Shown: one piece after another, positions 35,494 to 46,193 of the stretch | Layout: the number at the start of each line of letters is the position of its first letter | Position numbering within the stretch: position 1 is the first letter of the stretch | Assembly (NCBI GenBank): GCA_037013495.1 | Contig: CM072808.1 | Coordinates: 10,331,319-10,395,318, forward strand | Length of the DNA stretch: 64,000 nucleotides | Direction of reading: 5' to 3' | Origin: Hippophae tibetana | Lineage: Eukaryota > Streptophyta > Magnoliopsida > Rosales > Elaeagnaceae | Notes under the pieces: model-generated | Database searches by the model: none | The model's input: the letters and a program-made list of their open reading frames with translations, nothing else | Told to the model about the DNA's origin: nothing | Translations under genes and position numbers: made by a program

Positions 35494-36713
35494 TTTTTAT
35501 CGCAACTAATAAATTCACTAATCATAATATAAGCAATGTTTTAAAAGGCGTACTCTAGTTTCAATGCATACCCCTTCTAGTCAAAACTAAATAAAGAACT
35601 TTATATAAAAAAATAAAAAAGGTAAACTATCACAAAATAACATGTAATAATCTTAACCTCACATATTTCATAATATAGCAATACAATCACCAATAAAACA
35701 TCTAAATATAATAAAATTAAGATCCTTAAAAGTAATAAAAAATTAATAAAGTTCATGAAAATCTAGCAACCAAGTTAATCTCAAATGTCTGACATACAGA
35801 GTTTCAAGTTATTAAAACTGCTCAGATTTGTTTCCTTTTTTCTGTTATTCATTTTGTAACTAACTAAACAAATAGTTCATTTTAAAAAATTAGAAGACAC
35901 TTCAATGAAAAAAAATACTTTGACAGTATAACAACAACTTAACAAGCAAAATAAGAAAAAAAAAATAAAGAAGTGGGAATGAATGAGAAGAAAATAAAAA
36001 AAAAATAAGAAAAAACAAGAAAAAGAAAAAAAGAAGAGAAATATCATGAAGGAAGAATATATCTGCTTATGTTTTTCGAAAACGGCTTGTTAAAAAGAAC
36101 ATAATGTTGCTGAAGATTCCTAATAGAAGAAAGAATAGAAAGAACAAGATCAAAGCAGAGCAAGAGGAAGAAAGAGGATGATTAGAAGTTTGATCATAAA
36201 AACTAGAGCTTGCTCACTTTTACTCACTTCGTCGGTAGGTTTTTGGTTTTTGGTTTTTTATTGTATTTACTTACTCAGGCCAAAATTTCCAAGGGTTGCC
36301 TTAATTTTGCATTTAAGACCATCAAATTTATTTTTTCTTTATATGAAATAGAGGATATAAATCTCAATAGCCTCGGTGCATAGCATCAATGCACCAAAAA
36401 AGGCTTAAGCCTTGACAACAAAAGTTGTATAATTTTTTAAGCCCCTAAATAAGCTAGTCTAAAGGCTGCCTAGGTGGAAAAATCGTCTTGACGCCTTAAT
36501 GCTAACCTAAAAATATTTTTTAAAACCATGATTGTTGGTAAATAGTCCCACAATTACTTCAACGTCTCACCTTCAAATTTAACATTCAATCCAATGTTGA
36601 TATGCCACTTGATACAACTAGCATTACTCTATCATAATTAATGGAGAATTGTTTTCAATTTATTTGAAAGATCACACTTAAAACTCTAAGCAACAAAAAT
36701 ATAACACCATTAG
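34982..36713. other. LOG 3' flank and decayed repeat
   Basis: The first few hundred bases should contain the LOG 3' UTR; I cannot fix the poly-A site. The minus-strand frame 34954-35211 overlaps the last exon antisense and is a shadow. From ~35536 to ~36525 the sequence begins GTTTTAAAAGGCG and ends with CGCCTTAATGC.. ATTTTTTAAAACCATG, which resembles a decayed terminal-inverted-repeat element of a kind common in plants, with an A/G-rich middle (35930-36180). No target duplication was found, so this is tentative. No gene is seen. Confidence 0.45.
35453..35491. repeat. (TA)n microsatellite
   Basis: About 19 TA units downstream of LOG, likely beyond or at the end of its transcript. It would be length-variable between individuals. 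Confidence 0.95.
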
Positions 36714-38790
36714 TGTAAGTTTCGTTGTACTCATGTCTGTGTGTTGGCTTTCCAAGTGCAAAACACAGTGTTTATTTTATTCTTACTTAGTGTATTTGTC
36801 TTCCTCTATGTAATGTTGGTTAGTAAGATTACTAATTCACACATGCACATAATTAGGTGTTTTGTATGCGAGCATGTTTGCACACACTACATGGTTGATT
36901 TTCGTAGTGTGCATGCTAGGTAGAGTATTGTTTTTTGAAGAGTGAGCATGCAAGCGAACATACGTTGTTATTTGTGTTTTTGTTTCATTTATGGTCCAGG
37001 TATTAGTGGAATCTACTCGACATTTTTTGGAAATAAAAAATATTTTTTTGCACCTTACCACTAAGCCCACCACCACCCTCGCCACCACCTTTAGCAAGAT
37101 AGTTGGCGAGGTGCTTAGCAAGTTGGTCGTTTGAGGCTTTATAAATACCCCTATTTTTTCTTGCTTATTATCAAATTGACTTATTGTCTTTCTGTTTTTA
37201 GATCACTAATACCTTGTGTATTACTCGGTATTAGTGATTCATGAATGTGTAAGCAAAACCATGCCTGTGAGGGGTGAATACTCAATACAATGTTTGTATG
37301 TGGGATCTATGTGAGCCCTATGTTGGTTGGTAGTTACCCCTGTGCAAATTTTTCTCATTTGAGGAGCCTGTATGGATGTGAGCCATATGTTAGCTGGTGT
37401 TTGCATTCGTGCAAGATTTTCTTATTCACTTTACACATTTATGATCTTTGGTTATTGATTATATCACTTTGGGTGGTGTGGGCTTTTGAGAAGACTCAAA
37501 TTTGTGTGTCAAACTAGGTTATTGTGAAGGTAATAAATGAGAGTAGCAATATGCAGTTAGGGTAGGTAACCCGACTAATGGAGGTATTTGGGTTTATACC
37601 TTTCTATTGAGTTGTATATGTTTATTGTTTTTAGTAGATTGTTTACTATTGAATGGATGTCTTAAGAAACCCGAGGATATTAACACATATATACATTTTT
37701 TATATGAGTTTGCCTCGTTATATATGGTGTTATGCATGCTTGAATGTACAATTATTATAATCAGAGTTTAAATGGTGTATGTTGCTACATATTGAAGTTT
37801 GAACTCTGTTTAGAAAGCTTATGTTATTTATCACCTTATTTCCATTTACTAAATTCTCTATCTACTTCTTTATTATTGCCATCTTTTTTAGTATTGTATA
37901 CCTTATATGCAACTTGTGTCTAGCTGTCTATGATTCATACATTAATAGCTTTTTATTAAGTGATGAGTTCTTAAAGAATCTGTATCTCCTTAACCTGATT
38001 AGGTATCGGGTCTTGGAATTTTTCAATGTTACTATGCATGTTTAGATTGCTCGTTAGTATAATTTGAGTTACTATCATGTATGTGCTAACATACTAAATG
38101 TAGACTTTGATTAGAAATCATATTTGATATATGTTGTCGTATGCCTTCTTTCCTTTCTTTGTTGCATTCCTATAGCTTTCTAGTCATTGCATATGTTGTA
38201 GTAAATTAATGTGCATGCTCCCTAACTAATTTATATTACTTATGGATGTTATGTGCATGTGAGTTTGTTGTAAGTCTCTAAGGGGTTTGTATATCCTTAC
38301 TTTAGTTGTGTCCCAAGTGTCAGACTTTTTAATTGGTTTGTTAGGTTTAGTTTGATTGCATGCTGTGGGAGTACAATCATTATTTATCAAATATGTTCTC
38401 ACATATGAAGTGTTAAAGTGATTGGAAATCCTTTGTTGTTTAGTATGCATTCTAGTTTCACATGCCAGTAGTTGTTTGCTATGTATATGCTTGTAGCTAG
38501 TATTGACAAGATCCTTTGAGGCTCACTGTCACTAATATGTTACTATAGATTGTACATTTTGTAATTTCTAAGTGTTTTAGTGGTATGTTGAGTTGAGCAT
38601 TTGTTTTGTACTTTTACTGTGTAAGTTTCTTAATTCATGTTTGTGAGGTTGGCTTGGCTGAGTTGATATAGAGCTCTCTAAAAGATTTCATAAGTTGGTG
38701 TCTCCATCCCTCATCTAAGTCCTGGTTACCTATTTGAGTCAAACGAACAATTGAGCTTTGCGTAATTGTTCCTACATATGGGAATATTCA
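36714..38790 (+). mobile_element. Copia-like LTR (inverted relative to 25458-24457)
   Basis: The right end is firm: ..GGAATATTCA at 38790 directly before the primer site. From ~37330 on it is colinear with the reverse complement of 24457-25458 (for example GAGCC.TATGTT.GCTGGTG, CTATTTATTG-like, and GTTACCTATTTGAGTC at 38724). The left end (TGTAAGTTTCG at 36714) is a guess. A TATA-like TATAAATA lies at 37140-37147, and a 12-bp hairpin at 37202-37238. Internal duplication: GTGAGCCCTATGTTGG..GTGCAAATTTT (37310) and GTGAGCCATATGTTAG..GTGCAAGATTTT (37379). The short frames in 36741-38450 show no domain. Confidence 0.65.
37202..37238. repeat. Perfect 12-bp inverted repeat in the Copia-like LTR
   Basis: ATCACTAATACC (37202-37213) and GGTATTAGTGAT (37227-37238) with a 13-base loop. 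It lies ~60 bases downstream of the TATAAATA, so in the R/U5-like part of the transcript. It could be an RNA stem or a palindromic binding site. Confidence 0.6.
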
Positions 38791-38792
38791 AT

Positions 38793-38804
38793 TGGTATCA
38801 GAGT
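38793..38804 (+). promoter_or_regulatory. Primer binding site, initiator-Met tRNA type (Copia)
   Basis: TGGTATCAGAGT, eleven of twelve bases of the standard Copia primer site, two bases after the LTR end. Confidence 0.85.
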
Positions 38805-39770
38805 GGGTTAACCTTGTTTAGGATTAACCACTTGGGTGCTTGATCCTAGAGCTCTATCCATATATATACACACTTTATGGGTTGTTGTTTTGTGAGGTTG
38901 AGTATCTCCATGAGTTTTTGTTGTCTGCATGTTCCATGTTATCTTGTTCATGCATATCTTATTCTCTCTCTACTTCTTTATCTTGCATAGTATGTTAATT
39001 TCTTTAGTTGCTCCCATGCTTGACTATTGGATCCTTTACTAGTTTTCTTCCTTGCTAGTTGCTTTGAATTGCACTTTATATGTGTTTTCCTTATTAATTT
39101 CCTCCTTCTTTTTCTGCGACTTTCTATATGAGCATCATGCCACATGTTTGTTATCATGTAGTGTCAAAGTGTTAGGATCTTTCTTCTTATAGTCTTATCA
39201 TTCATATGCAATGCATATAGAATGTATCTATTTTATTTTTCTAGGTTCTTCTCTCTTGTATCAAGTATGTTGAGTGTTAGTTCTCTATTTGTCTTATGTT
39301 GGCTAGTGTTCATATTTTGGCTGCACTTCTTTCTCGTGCTTTAGATGTCTATTTAAAGAGAACTGAGGAATGTTAAAAGTTTGTGTACATGAGTGTTTAT
39401 CTGTACTATGCTTGCTCGGGTTGCCATATGCATTTATATGTCATATAGATTGCTTACCTATCTTTAGGAATTTTGACTTACATGCATTGGTTTGCCTAGA
39501 CTAGTGTATCTTGTGGGAATTCTTGGTGTTTGGGGTGTTGACCCTATCTAACCATGTCTCTTTTCTAAGTTGAAACCTAATGTAAGGTCTATGTGAATAT
39601 TAACAGTATTCATGAAAAAGCATACAAATGTAATTTTAGATTCTTGGTGTGTCTTTCAAGAATATTTTCAAGCTGAAAAACTATTGAGCTCTAACAATCA
39701 CAATTCAGGTATAGCTTTGTTCTTATGCATGTCAGATTTCAAGTTAGACAAGTAAAAAAAATTTGTGATT
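38805..39770 (+). mobile_element. Copia-like leader (plus copy)
   Basis: Colinear with the minus-strand leader at 24443-~23880: TTGTTCATGCATATCTTATT, TCTACTTCTTTATC.TGCATA.TATGTTAATT, and GTAGTGTCAAAGTGTTAGGATCTTTCTTCT. Non-coding. Near the end GTTAGACAAGTAAA is repeated in tandem (39743 and 39772). Gag and pol are absent, as in the minus copy. Confidence 0.65.
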
Positions 39771-39779
39771 AGTTAGACA

Positions 39780-40065
39780 AGTAAACAAATTTTGAGATTA
39801 GTCTACTCGATCGATCATGACATGTTTAAATCGATTGAGCTATATAGATTGATAGAGAATCGATCTACTTAGTTTAAAAAGTTGGAATTAATTCTTTAAT
39901 TGACTAGATCGATCGAGTAATTAATAGTCAATCGATCAAGCACTAAATTGATCCATTTATTAGTTAAATTGATAGAACTTGGTTCATAATTTATTTATTA
40001 CACTAGATTGATCAAATTATGTACTCGATCAATCGAGATTATGTTAGATCGATCGAGCAGCTAAG
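39780..40065. repeat. GATCGATCGAG-rich cluster
   Basis: At least eight variants of a GATCGATCGAGY / TCGATTGA motif in both orientations in ~280 bases (39806-39816, 39829-39838, 39909-39918, 39932-39940, 40027-40036, 40047-40060). The core TCGATCGA is a palindrome. Subterminal binding arrays of DNA transposons look like this, but I found no matching ends. No coding. Confidence 0.55.
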
Positions 40066-40749
40066 ACTTTGCTTTTAAAACCTATTTTTAACTATAATTG
40101 AATTGGATTTTTACTAAATTGTTCTTTTTCTTTAAAACTCTTTTAATTGATTTTATGGACAACATAACAATTTTACTTTGACCTAGTGCTTCAAAATATT
40201 ATATATATACAAATCTAAGCATATTGCTTTAATCATTCACATAAGAGCATTCTTCTCTTCATCTTAATCTCTCTCTCATTGTTTTGCAAAAAACCTATTC
40301 ATGTAGGCTTTTTTATTGAGTTAATTTGTTGTCACAAATTGGTTTCTTAGCAAATGAATTAAGCTAGCTAGATATAAATTTTAGGAATAGATTGTTAGAA
40401 ATTTCTAACAATTAATTATCTTAGGAAAATCTATTTACAACTAAGCATTTGAATAGCTTGGAAACTCTCCTATGAGTTAAGTTCTCTACAAATTTTCAAT
40501 TCCCTTTCCTCACTCCTCTCTACCCTCTTATTCCCATCCCCGTAATCCCTAACAAATTTTCTACATGGAGTAATTTGTGACTAAAATTGCTAACTAATTT
40601 GTTAGAGCCAAAATTCCCGTGGACCACAGATAACTAATTGCTTTTCCTACCCTACCTATTTATGCAAAATAACCTTATTTCTCCCTTTTCCCCTCCTTCT
40701 TGCAAAGGAAAACTGAACCTTAGGCTTAACAATACCTTCTATAACATAT
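40066..40749 (-). mobile_element. Probable chromovirus 3' flank / LTR remnant
   Basis: AT-rich sequence between the GATCGATC cluster and the integrase fragment. Being downstream of the integrase stop on the minus strand, it should hold the 3' UTR and LTR of that element. ACTTAACTCATAGGAG and similar phrases give no secure LTR border. No ORF. Confidence 0.35.
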
Positions 40750-41168
40750 TCATTTTGTCCTTAGGGTGAAAGGTAGGGAATTGTTTTTATATGGAGTAAA
40801 ATTCTTCCCATGTTGCTTCATATTTTGGTAAGTTTTCCACTTTAAAATTACCTCCAACTCCCTAGTTTGGCCAGCTATTTTAGGTCTCACCTCCAACACT
40901 TTTTTTTGGAAACTATGAGCTCCAAATTTGCATTTATTTGAGGAGATAGAATATAAGAGGAGTTGGTTACTCCCCTTGCTACATGTAGTTGCAAACACAT
41001 GGAACACATGGTGTATGAAGGTGCATTGAGGTAACTCTACCTTGTATACTACCTGACCAATCCTCCATAGAACCTTGTAAGGTCCATAGTAACGTACAAC
41101 TAGTTTTTCATGGCTTCCTTTGACTAGGGATTTTTGTCCGTAGGGTCCGAGTTTAAGAAATACCAAGT
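40750..41168 (-). pseudogene. Chromovirus integrase C-terminus with chromodomain
   Basis: Minus-strand frame; the real part starts at 41168 and runs to the stop at 40750. DLVFLKLGPYGQKSL, KLVVRYYGPYKVLWRIGQVVYKVELP and IHHVFHVF are the integrase C-terminal (GPY/F) module of Ty3/gypsy chromoviruses. Then AGQTRELEVILKWK and a diverged ..W..F end give the chromodomain, which in intact elements steers integration to modified chromatin. Homology stops at 41168 where a CACTA end begins, so the codons upstream of that in the frame (to 41253) are not retroviral. It is a different lineage from the Athila-like elements here. Confidence 0.85.
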
Positions 41169-41499
41169 CACTATTACAATAAATGTCTTTGGTCTCGGAT
41201 TTTGGCCACGGTTTAATAAAAATTGAGGCTATAGTGTATACATATAGCCTCAATTTTATCAGTAATCATTGCTATAAGTTGAATTATAAAAATTATTTAA
41301 ATATATATAAACAAATTTATATAATCACGATTATTAAATGATTGTGATTATAATTAAAATAATACAGTTTTCAATATTTTTAAAACTGAAATAAAATAAT
41401 TTACTGTATGTTATTCTTTTAAAAGAAATACAAAAATTATTTTACAATTTTTTTCATTTTTCTATTAATTTAATTTCATGTATTTTATTTCTTTTATAC

Positions 41500-41790
41500 T
41501 ATATATCGATTCTTTTTCTTTTTCCCTTTCTTTTTTTTCTTTTTCCCTATCTCTTTTTTCTTTTCCCTCTCTATTTTTTCTCTTTTCTTTTCTTTTCCTC
41601 CTATCTCTCTCGCGTTTCCCCTATCTCCTCGAACCAGCTCCCTCACTATTTTCGCTATTTCCCCTAACAGCTTCCTCACGTCCCCTCTCTCCTTTTTCTT
41701 TTCTTTTCCTTTTCCCTAGCAACTCACTCGACCCAACAACTTCATTTCCCTTCTCTTCTTCCTTTTCTCTCTATTTTTTTTCTTTTCCTC
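41500..41790. repeat. Polypyrimidine tract in the CACTA leader
   Basis: About 290 bases almost wholly C/T on the plus strand (TTTTTCTTTTTCCC, TCTCTATTTTTTC and similar). The 126-codon plus frame (Phe/Ser/Leu) and 61-codon minus frame (Lys/Glu) are composition artefacts. It lies upstream of the transposase, where a promoter or leader is expected. Confidence 0.8.
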
Positions 41791-43205
41791 AAATCACACC
41801 CCATCGACCAACTGTTTGTATTCATTGTCGTTCGCTACCCAGCTCTAGGTATGTGTGATACCTTCTTTTTTATACCATATCATTTCATGTTTGTGTTGAT
41901 TATTCATGATATTAGGTCTCTATGCAAAAAAAATTGAATTAGGGGTTATGCATTTCATGTATGTCTTTATATTTCTTATTGTAATTTCTGTTAGGGTAGG
42001 GCATTTTGTACACCTATTGAGTGTCAAGTATGTATAATGAGTCATTTGTGGTCTTGAATGGATAAGACAGATTTGTTATGCTTCAAAGAAGTTTGAGTTA
42101 TTTCCTTATGGTGGTCTCTCATAAACCTCTTCATTTTCATGTCGTGTATTGTGTAAAACAAACTTGCAACATAGGCTAAAAGTGTTGATACATTATTCAC
42201 TTCACTGTCTTTCATGGCTAATAATTCTTTAGGTCAAATTTACATTACCAGTTTGATGATGTTGAGGTTTATAGGTGGTGTATTTAGCTTTAATAACTCC
42301 CATAATCCAAATATTTGTGTTTGGACGGCTATAACTTTTATTTAGTCAATGCATTTACATTACAACTTTTAATTTGTTCCCGAAGGTCATTTGTTAGAAT
42401 ATGTATTGTGTAAGAAAATAACGGTGCATATCTCATATTTATGAATAAAATCCTTTGATTTTTTACCACTTTGGTAGGTCACTCAATGTTCATTGCCCTT
42501 TCTTCAATTAAAACCTTATTTGTACATAAAAAGACTTCAAAATGTATACAAGTAGCTAATCAAAACTTCATCAGTTTATGCTGTAAGCTTGGTCATATTT
42601 GGCATCAAAGATCCATGAATCATTAAATCACCTTAGGAGTAGTCCAATCCAAGAATTCTTCATTAGATTGCCATAATCTTTTCAACTCAAAGTGCATACT
42701 TGTATTTTTCCCTTCTAAATTTCCTTTTAGATCGGTCTAGGGATTGAATAATTTATAGGTTACATGTAACTTTTTGATAGGGAAAATAAGTTTATAGAAA
42801 TATATACTTTCCAATCTCATGCATAAGTTTCCTATTGGTTGCCCCTTTATGATATGGTATTAATTAAGTTAAAGTTTATACAAATTCATTAAAGCTACAA
42901 ATTAAGAAAACCAAACTTCTTCTATGTAACAACTTCATATGCATATGAAATAATTGATTTTCTTATTCTATAGGTTTATTGAATTTGTGGTACGTTCTAA
43001 CTTCTTACTTTACTATGAAAAGAGGCCAAATAAATTGAAATATGATGCATGTGGTCATAGTATACACACACACATATATATTCTTTTATTAGAATAGAAA
43101 ATATGGATCTTATGGAAATGTGCAAACCATGTGAGAAGTTGATTGTTAACTTCACGCTTAATTTTCATGAACCAATTTTGAAGTATAAATTTTTTTTCTA
43201 ACCAA

Positions 43206-43500
43206 CACATGTGTTGTGTCATTTAGAATGGATAAGTCTTGGATGCATAAGCCAAGATTTTCACAAGATTATTTAGAAGGAGTAGAAACATTTTTGAATT
43301 TTTCTTAGTTGAATGTCGTAGATGATGAGTCTATTCGATGTCCTTGCAATGATTGCATAAACATAAAATTTTAAAAAATTGATGATATACGAGATCATCT
43401 TATTTGTAAAGGCAAACTTATACAAATTGGTATATTCATGGAGAACCCCTAATTCAAGAGGATGATGAAACAAACACATCACTGAACCATTGGATCAAAT
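43206..43500 (+). pseudogene. CACTA transposase N-terminus (transposase-associated domain)
   Basis: It starts MDKSWMHKPRFSQDYLEGV and continues with VETFLNF, then (after a stop) IRCPCNDCINIKF and a DIRDHLICKG block. This matches the transposase-associated domain (PF13963) at the start of plant TNP2-type proteins, including its CPC..C metal-binding-like pattern. In-frame stops after NFS and KF make it a pseudogene. Confidence 0.8.
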
Positions 43501-43508
43501 CCATAGAT

Positions 43509-44520
43509 ATGGAGGATTTTCCTATTAAAATGGTAAATGCAATAGAAAATGAACTCAACATAAATCTTGATGAATTTAACAAGTTGTTAGAAGAGGCAAA
43601 GAAACCGTTTTATCCCGGTTGCATAGATTTCATCAAGTTGTCTGCAATAGTGAATTTATACAACCTTAAAGCGAAACATGGATTCACTGATGTCGGGTTC
43701 ACTGCAATATTAAAGTTAACTTATGAAATGCTCCCAATGAAGTGAGAAAAAACATTGAGTAAGTTTGGTATGGAGTATGTAAAGATTCACGCTTGTCCAA
43801 ATAATTGTATCCTTTATAGGAAACAATATGAAAATGCTACACAATGTCTAAAATATGGTACTTCAAGGTGTACATCAAATGGTAATGATGTAAAAGGAGT
43901 GCTGACTAAAGTGCTTTAGTACTTTCCACCAATACCTCATTTTAAAAGAATGTTTAAAAGTAAAGAGACATAAAATATGTTGACATGGCATATAGATAAC
44001 AAATCCATGGATGGTATTTTGCATCATCCATTAGATTCCCCATGTTGGAAGGTAGTAGATGAAAAGTGGACAGATTTTGGGTCGAAGCCTAGGAATTTGC
44101 ATCTTGCTATTGTTGTTGATAGGATTAACCCTCAAAACAATCTAAGTAGTAGATACGGTTGTTGGTCAGTGAGTATTATCACATATAACCATCCTCCTTG
44201 GTTATGCAAGAAAAAGAAGTTTATAATGCTTTCCATGTTAATTTCTGGACCACAATAGCCGAGTAATGACATTGATGTCTACTTGGATCCTTTTATTAAT
44301 GAGTTGAAGAAACTTTGTGGAAAAGGAATTGATGTGTATGACTCATACAAAAATAGTACTTCAATCTTAAAGTAGTGCTATTGTGGGCAATAAATGCTTT
44401 TTCTGGATTTTGGAAATTTGTGTGGACATGTGACCAAAGGGTACAATGCATGTTTAGTATGCAGGGAGAAGAAGTGTTACACAAATTACAGGGTATGACT
44501 TTTAAGAAATTGGGAAAGTG
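43509..44520 (+). pseudogene. CACTA transposase core (Transposase_21 / TNP2)
   Basis: Consecutive frames with one-base breaks: VNLYNLKAKHGFTDVGF, YVKIHACPNNCILYRKQYEN, a VL.YFPPIPHFKRMFKS block, LTWHIDNKSMDGILHHPLDS, NLHLAIVVDRINPQNNLSS, then ITYNHPPWLCKKKKFIMLSMLISGPQ, SNDIDVYLDPFINELKKL and GYNACLVC. This order is that of the TNP2 domain (PF02992), the catalytic transposase of plant CACTA elements. Stops occur at 43743, ~43918, ~44256 and ~44373. Confidence 0.85.
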
Positions 44521-44529
44521 AGACTTAGT

Positions 44530-45598
44530 ACTGAAAGCAATTTCTAAATTACAACAAAAATTAAGAGGAAAAGGAAAAGGAAAAGAAACACAAAAAGAAA
44601 AAGATAGTCTAGAGAAAAGAAAATTTAAATTGATTGCAATGAAGAAGATAAAAAATGACAATGGTGACAAATGTTGGAAGAAGATGTCAATCTTTTGGAA
44701 GTTGCCTTATTGGAAAACATTGCCTATATGTCATATATTAGATGTGATGCACATAGGAAAAAATGTATGTGATACTCTAATTGGAAAACTTCTTGATATT
44801 CCTTTTAAAACAAATGATGGTATTGCTGCCCGCTTGTATCTAAAAGAATTTGGAATTAGAAAAGAACTAGCCCTCTACTTGTTTTACACTTTCTAGGGAT
44901 GAAAAGATAACATTTTTCATATGTTTATTGGGATTGAAAGAACCTGAAGGTTACTCATCAAATGTTAAAAACCTAGTATCAATGCAAGACTTAAAGTTAT
45001 ATGGTTTAAAATCACATGATTGTCATGCTCTTATGCAACAATTATTATTGGTGGCAGTTAGATCAATTCTTCTAAAGCATGTTCTTTGTGAAATCATTCA
45101 TCTTTTCTTTTTCTTCAATTCCATTTGCAAGAAAACAAATGTAGAAGCTGAGCTACTTAAACTACAATTTGAACTTGTTAAGACATTATGCTTACTTGAA
45201 AAATATTTTCCACCTTCATTTCTGATATCATGGTTCACTTAACTATTCACCTTGTTAGAAAAGTGTAGTTATGTGGTCTTGTATACATGTAATGGATGTA
45301 TCCATTTGAAATATTCATGAAGTTTTTGAAAGGTTATGTTCGTATTTTTAATCAACCAGAGGGGTGCATAGTTAAGTGTTATATTGTAGAAGAAGCTATC
45401 GAGTTTTGCTCTGATTACCTATCTAGTGTATCCACAATTCGAATTCCTCAGCCTAGGTTTTCATTAGGTGATGGTTTAGAGGATATTGGTGAACCAATAA
45501 GTTCAGGCTCAATTGAAACCATTGTACAAGTTCAATGGGAACAAAGCCATCATTTGGTGCTTGTAAACAATAATGAGATTGAACCATATATAAAGTAA
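44530..45598 (+). pseudogene. CACTA transposase middle part with DUF4218
   Basis: A KKMSIFWKLPYWKTLPICHILDVMHIGKNVCDTLIGKLL block (44680-44800), RLYLKEFGIRKEL, then LKEPEGYSSNVKNLVSMQDL and LKSHDCHALMQQLLLVAVRS. After a stop, KTLCLLEKYFPPSFL and MYPFEIFMKFLKGYVR..EGCIVKCYIVEEAIEFCSDYL complete the DUF4218 (PF13960) region. It is colinear with intact plant TNP2 proteins. Frame breaks at ~44896 and ~45240. Confidence 0.85.
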
Positions 45599-45680
45599 AA
45601 ATGGTGTCATTTATTACAAATTTCATAATTTCTTAAATTTTCTTCTCATATGTTCACTCACATTACTCTTATTTAATAGG

Positions 45681-46193
45681 ATGTATATGGATATGTTAAA
45701 GGTAGATCCTCATAACAGGAGAAAAGGAAATGGTTTCAAGATGAACACAATCGTAATTTTATTTATTGGTTTTGAGATGGGCGAGTTAAGTGTCTTCATT
45801 TCTTCCATCACAGAATATGTTATAAATGGTTTTCGATTTACAACAATGGCAAGGGATGAAATTCATGTTAATCAAAATAGTAGGGTTATGTTAAATGCTC
45901 AAGCTTTGCAATTTGTAAGTTCTAAGGATAAAAACCTGGTACTATATGAAAGGACGTATTATGGAGTTATTCAAGAAGTTTGGGAGTTAGAATGTCATAT
46001 GTTTCATGTTCCAATATTCTTGTGTGATTGGGTTGAGGATAATCATAATGCAATTTGTAAGAGAGATTTAGGATTGAATCTTGTTAACCTTGGTAAGATA
46101 GGTCATCAAGATGACCCATTCATCATGGCTTCTCATGCTAACCAAGTATTCTATGTAGAAGATCCTATATATATATATATATATAAGCAATGA
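45681..46193 (+). pseudogene. CACTA transposase C-terminal DUF4216 region
   Basis: A 170-codon frame: EYVINGFRFTTMARDE, QNSRVMLNAQALQFVSSKDKN, TYYGVIQEVWELECHM, FLCDWVEDN, LGLNLVNLGKIGHQDDPFIMASHANQVFYVEDP. This is the DUF4216 (PF13952) domain that follows DUF4218 in plant CACTA transposases. It ends in an AT microsatellite (46164-46185) that encodes a Tyr-Ile run. The best-preserved part of the gene. Confidence 0.85.

Noticed and set aside
41478..41858. 126-codon Phe/Ser/Leu-rich frame resembling a membrane protein
   Set aside because: Product of the polypyrimidine tract; no domain, no homologous copy, mirror frame is Lys/Glu-rich.
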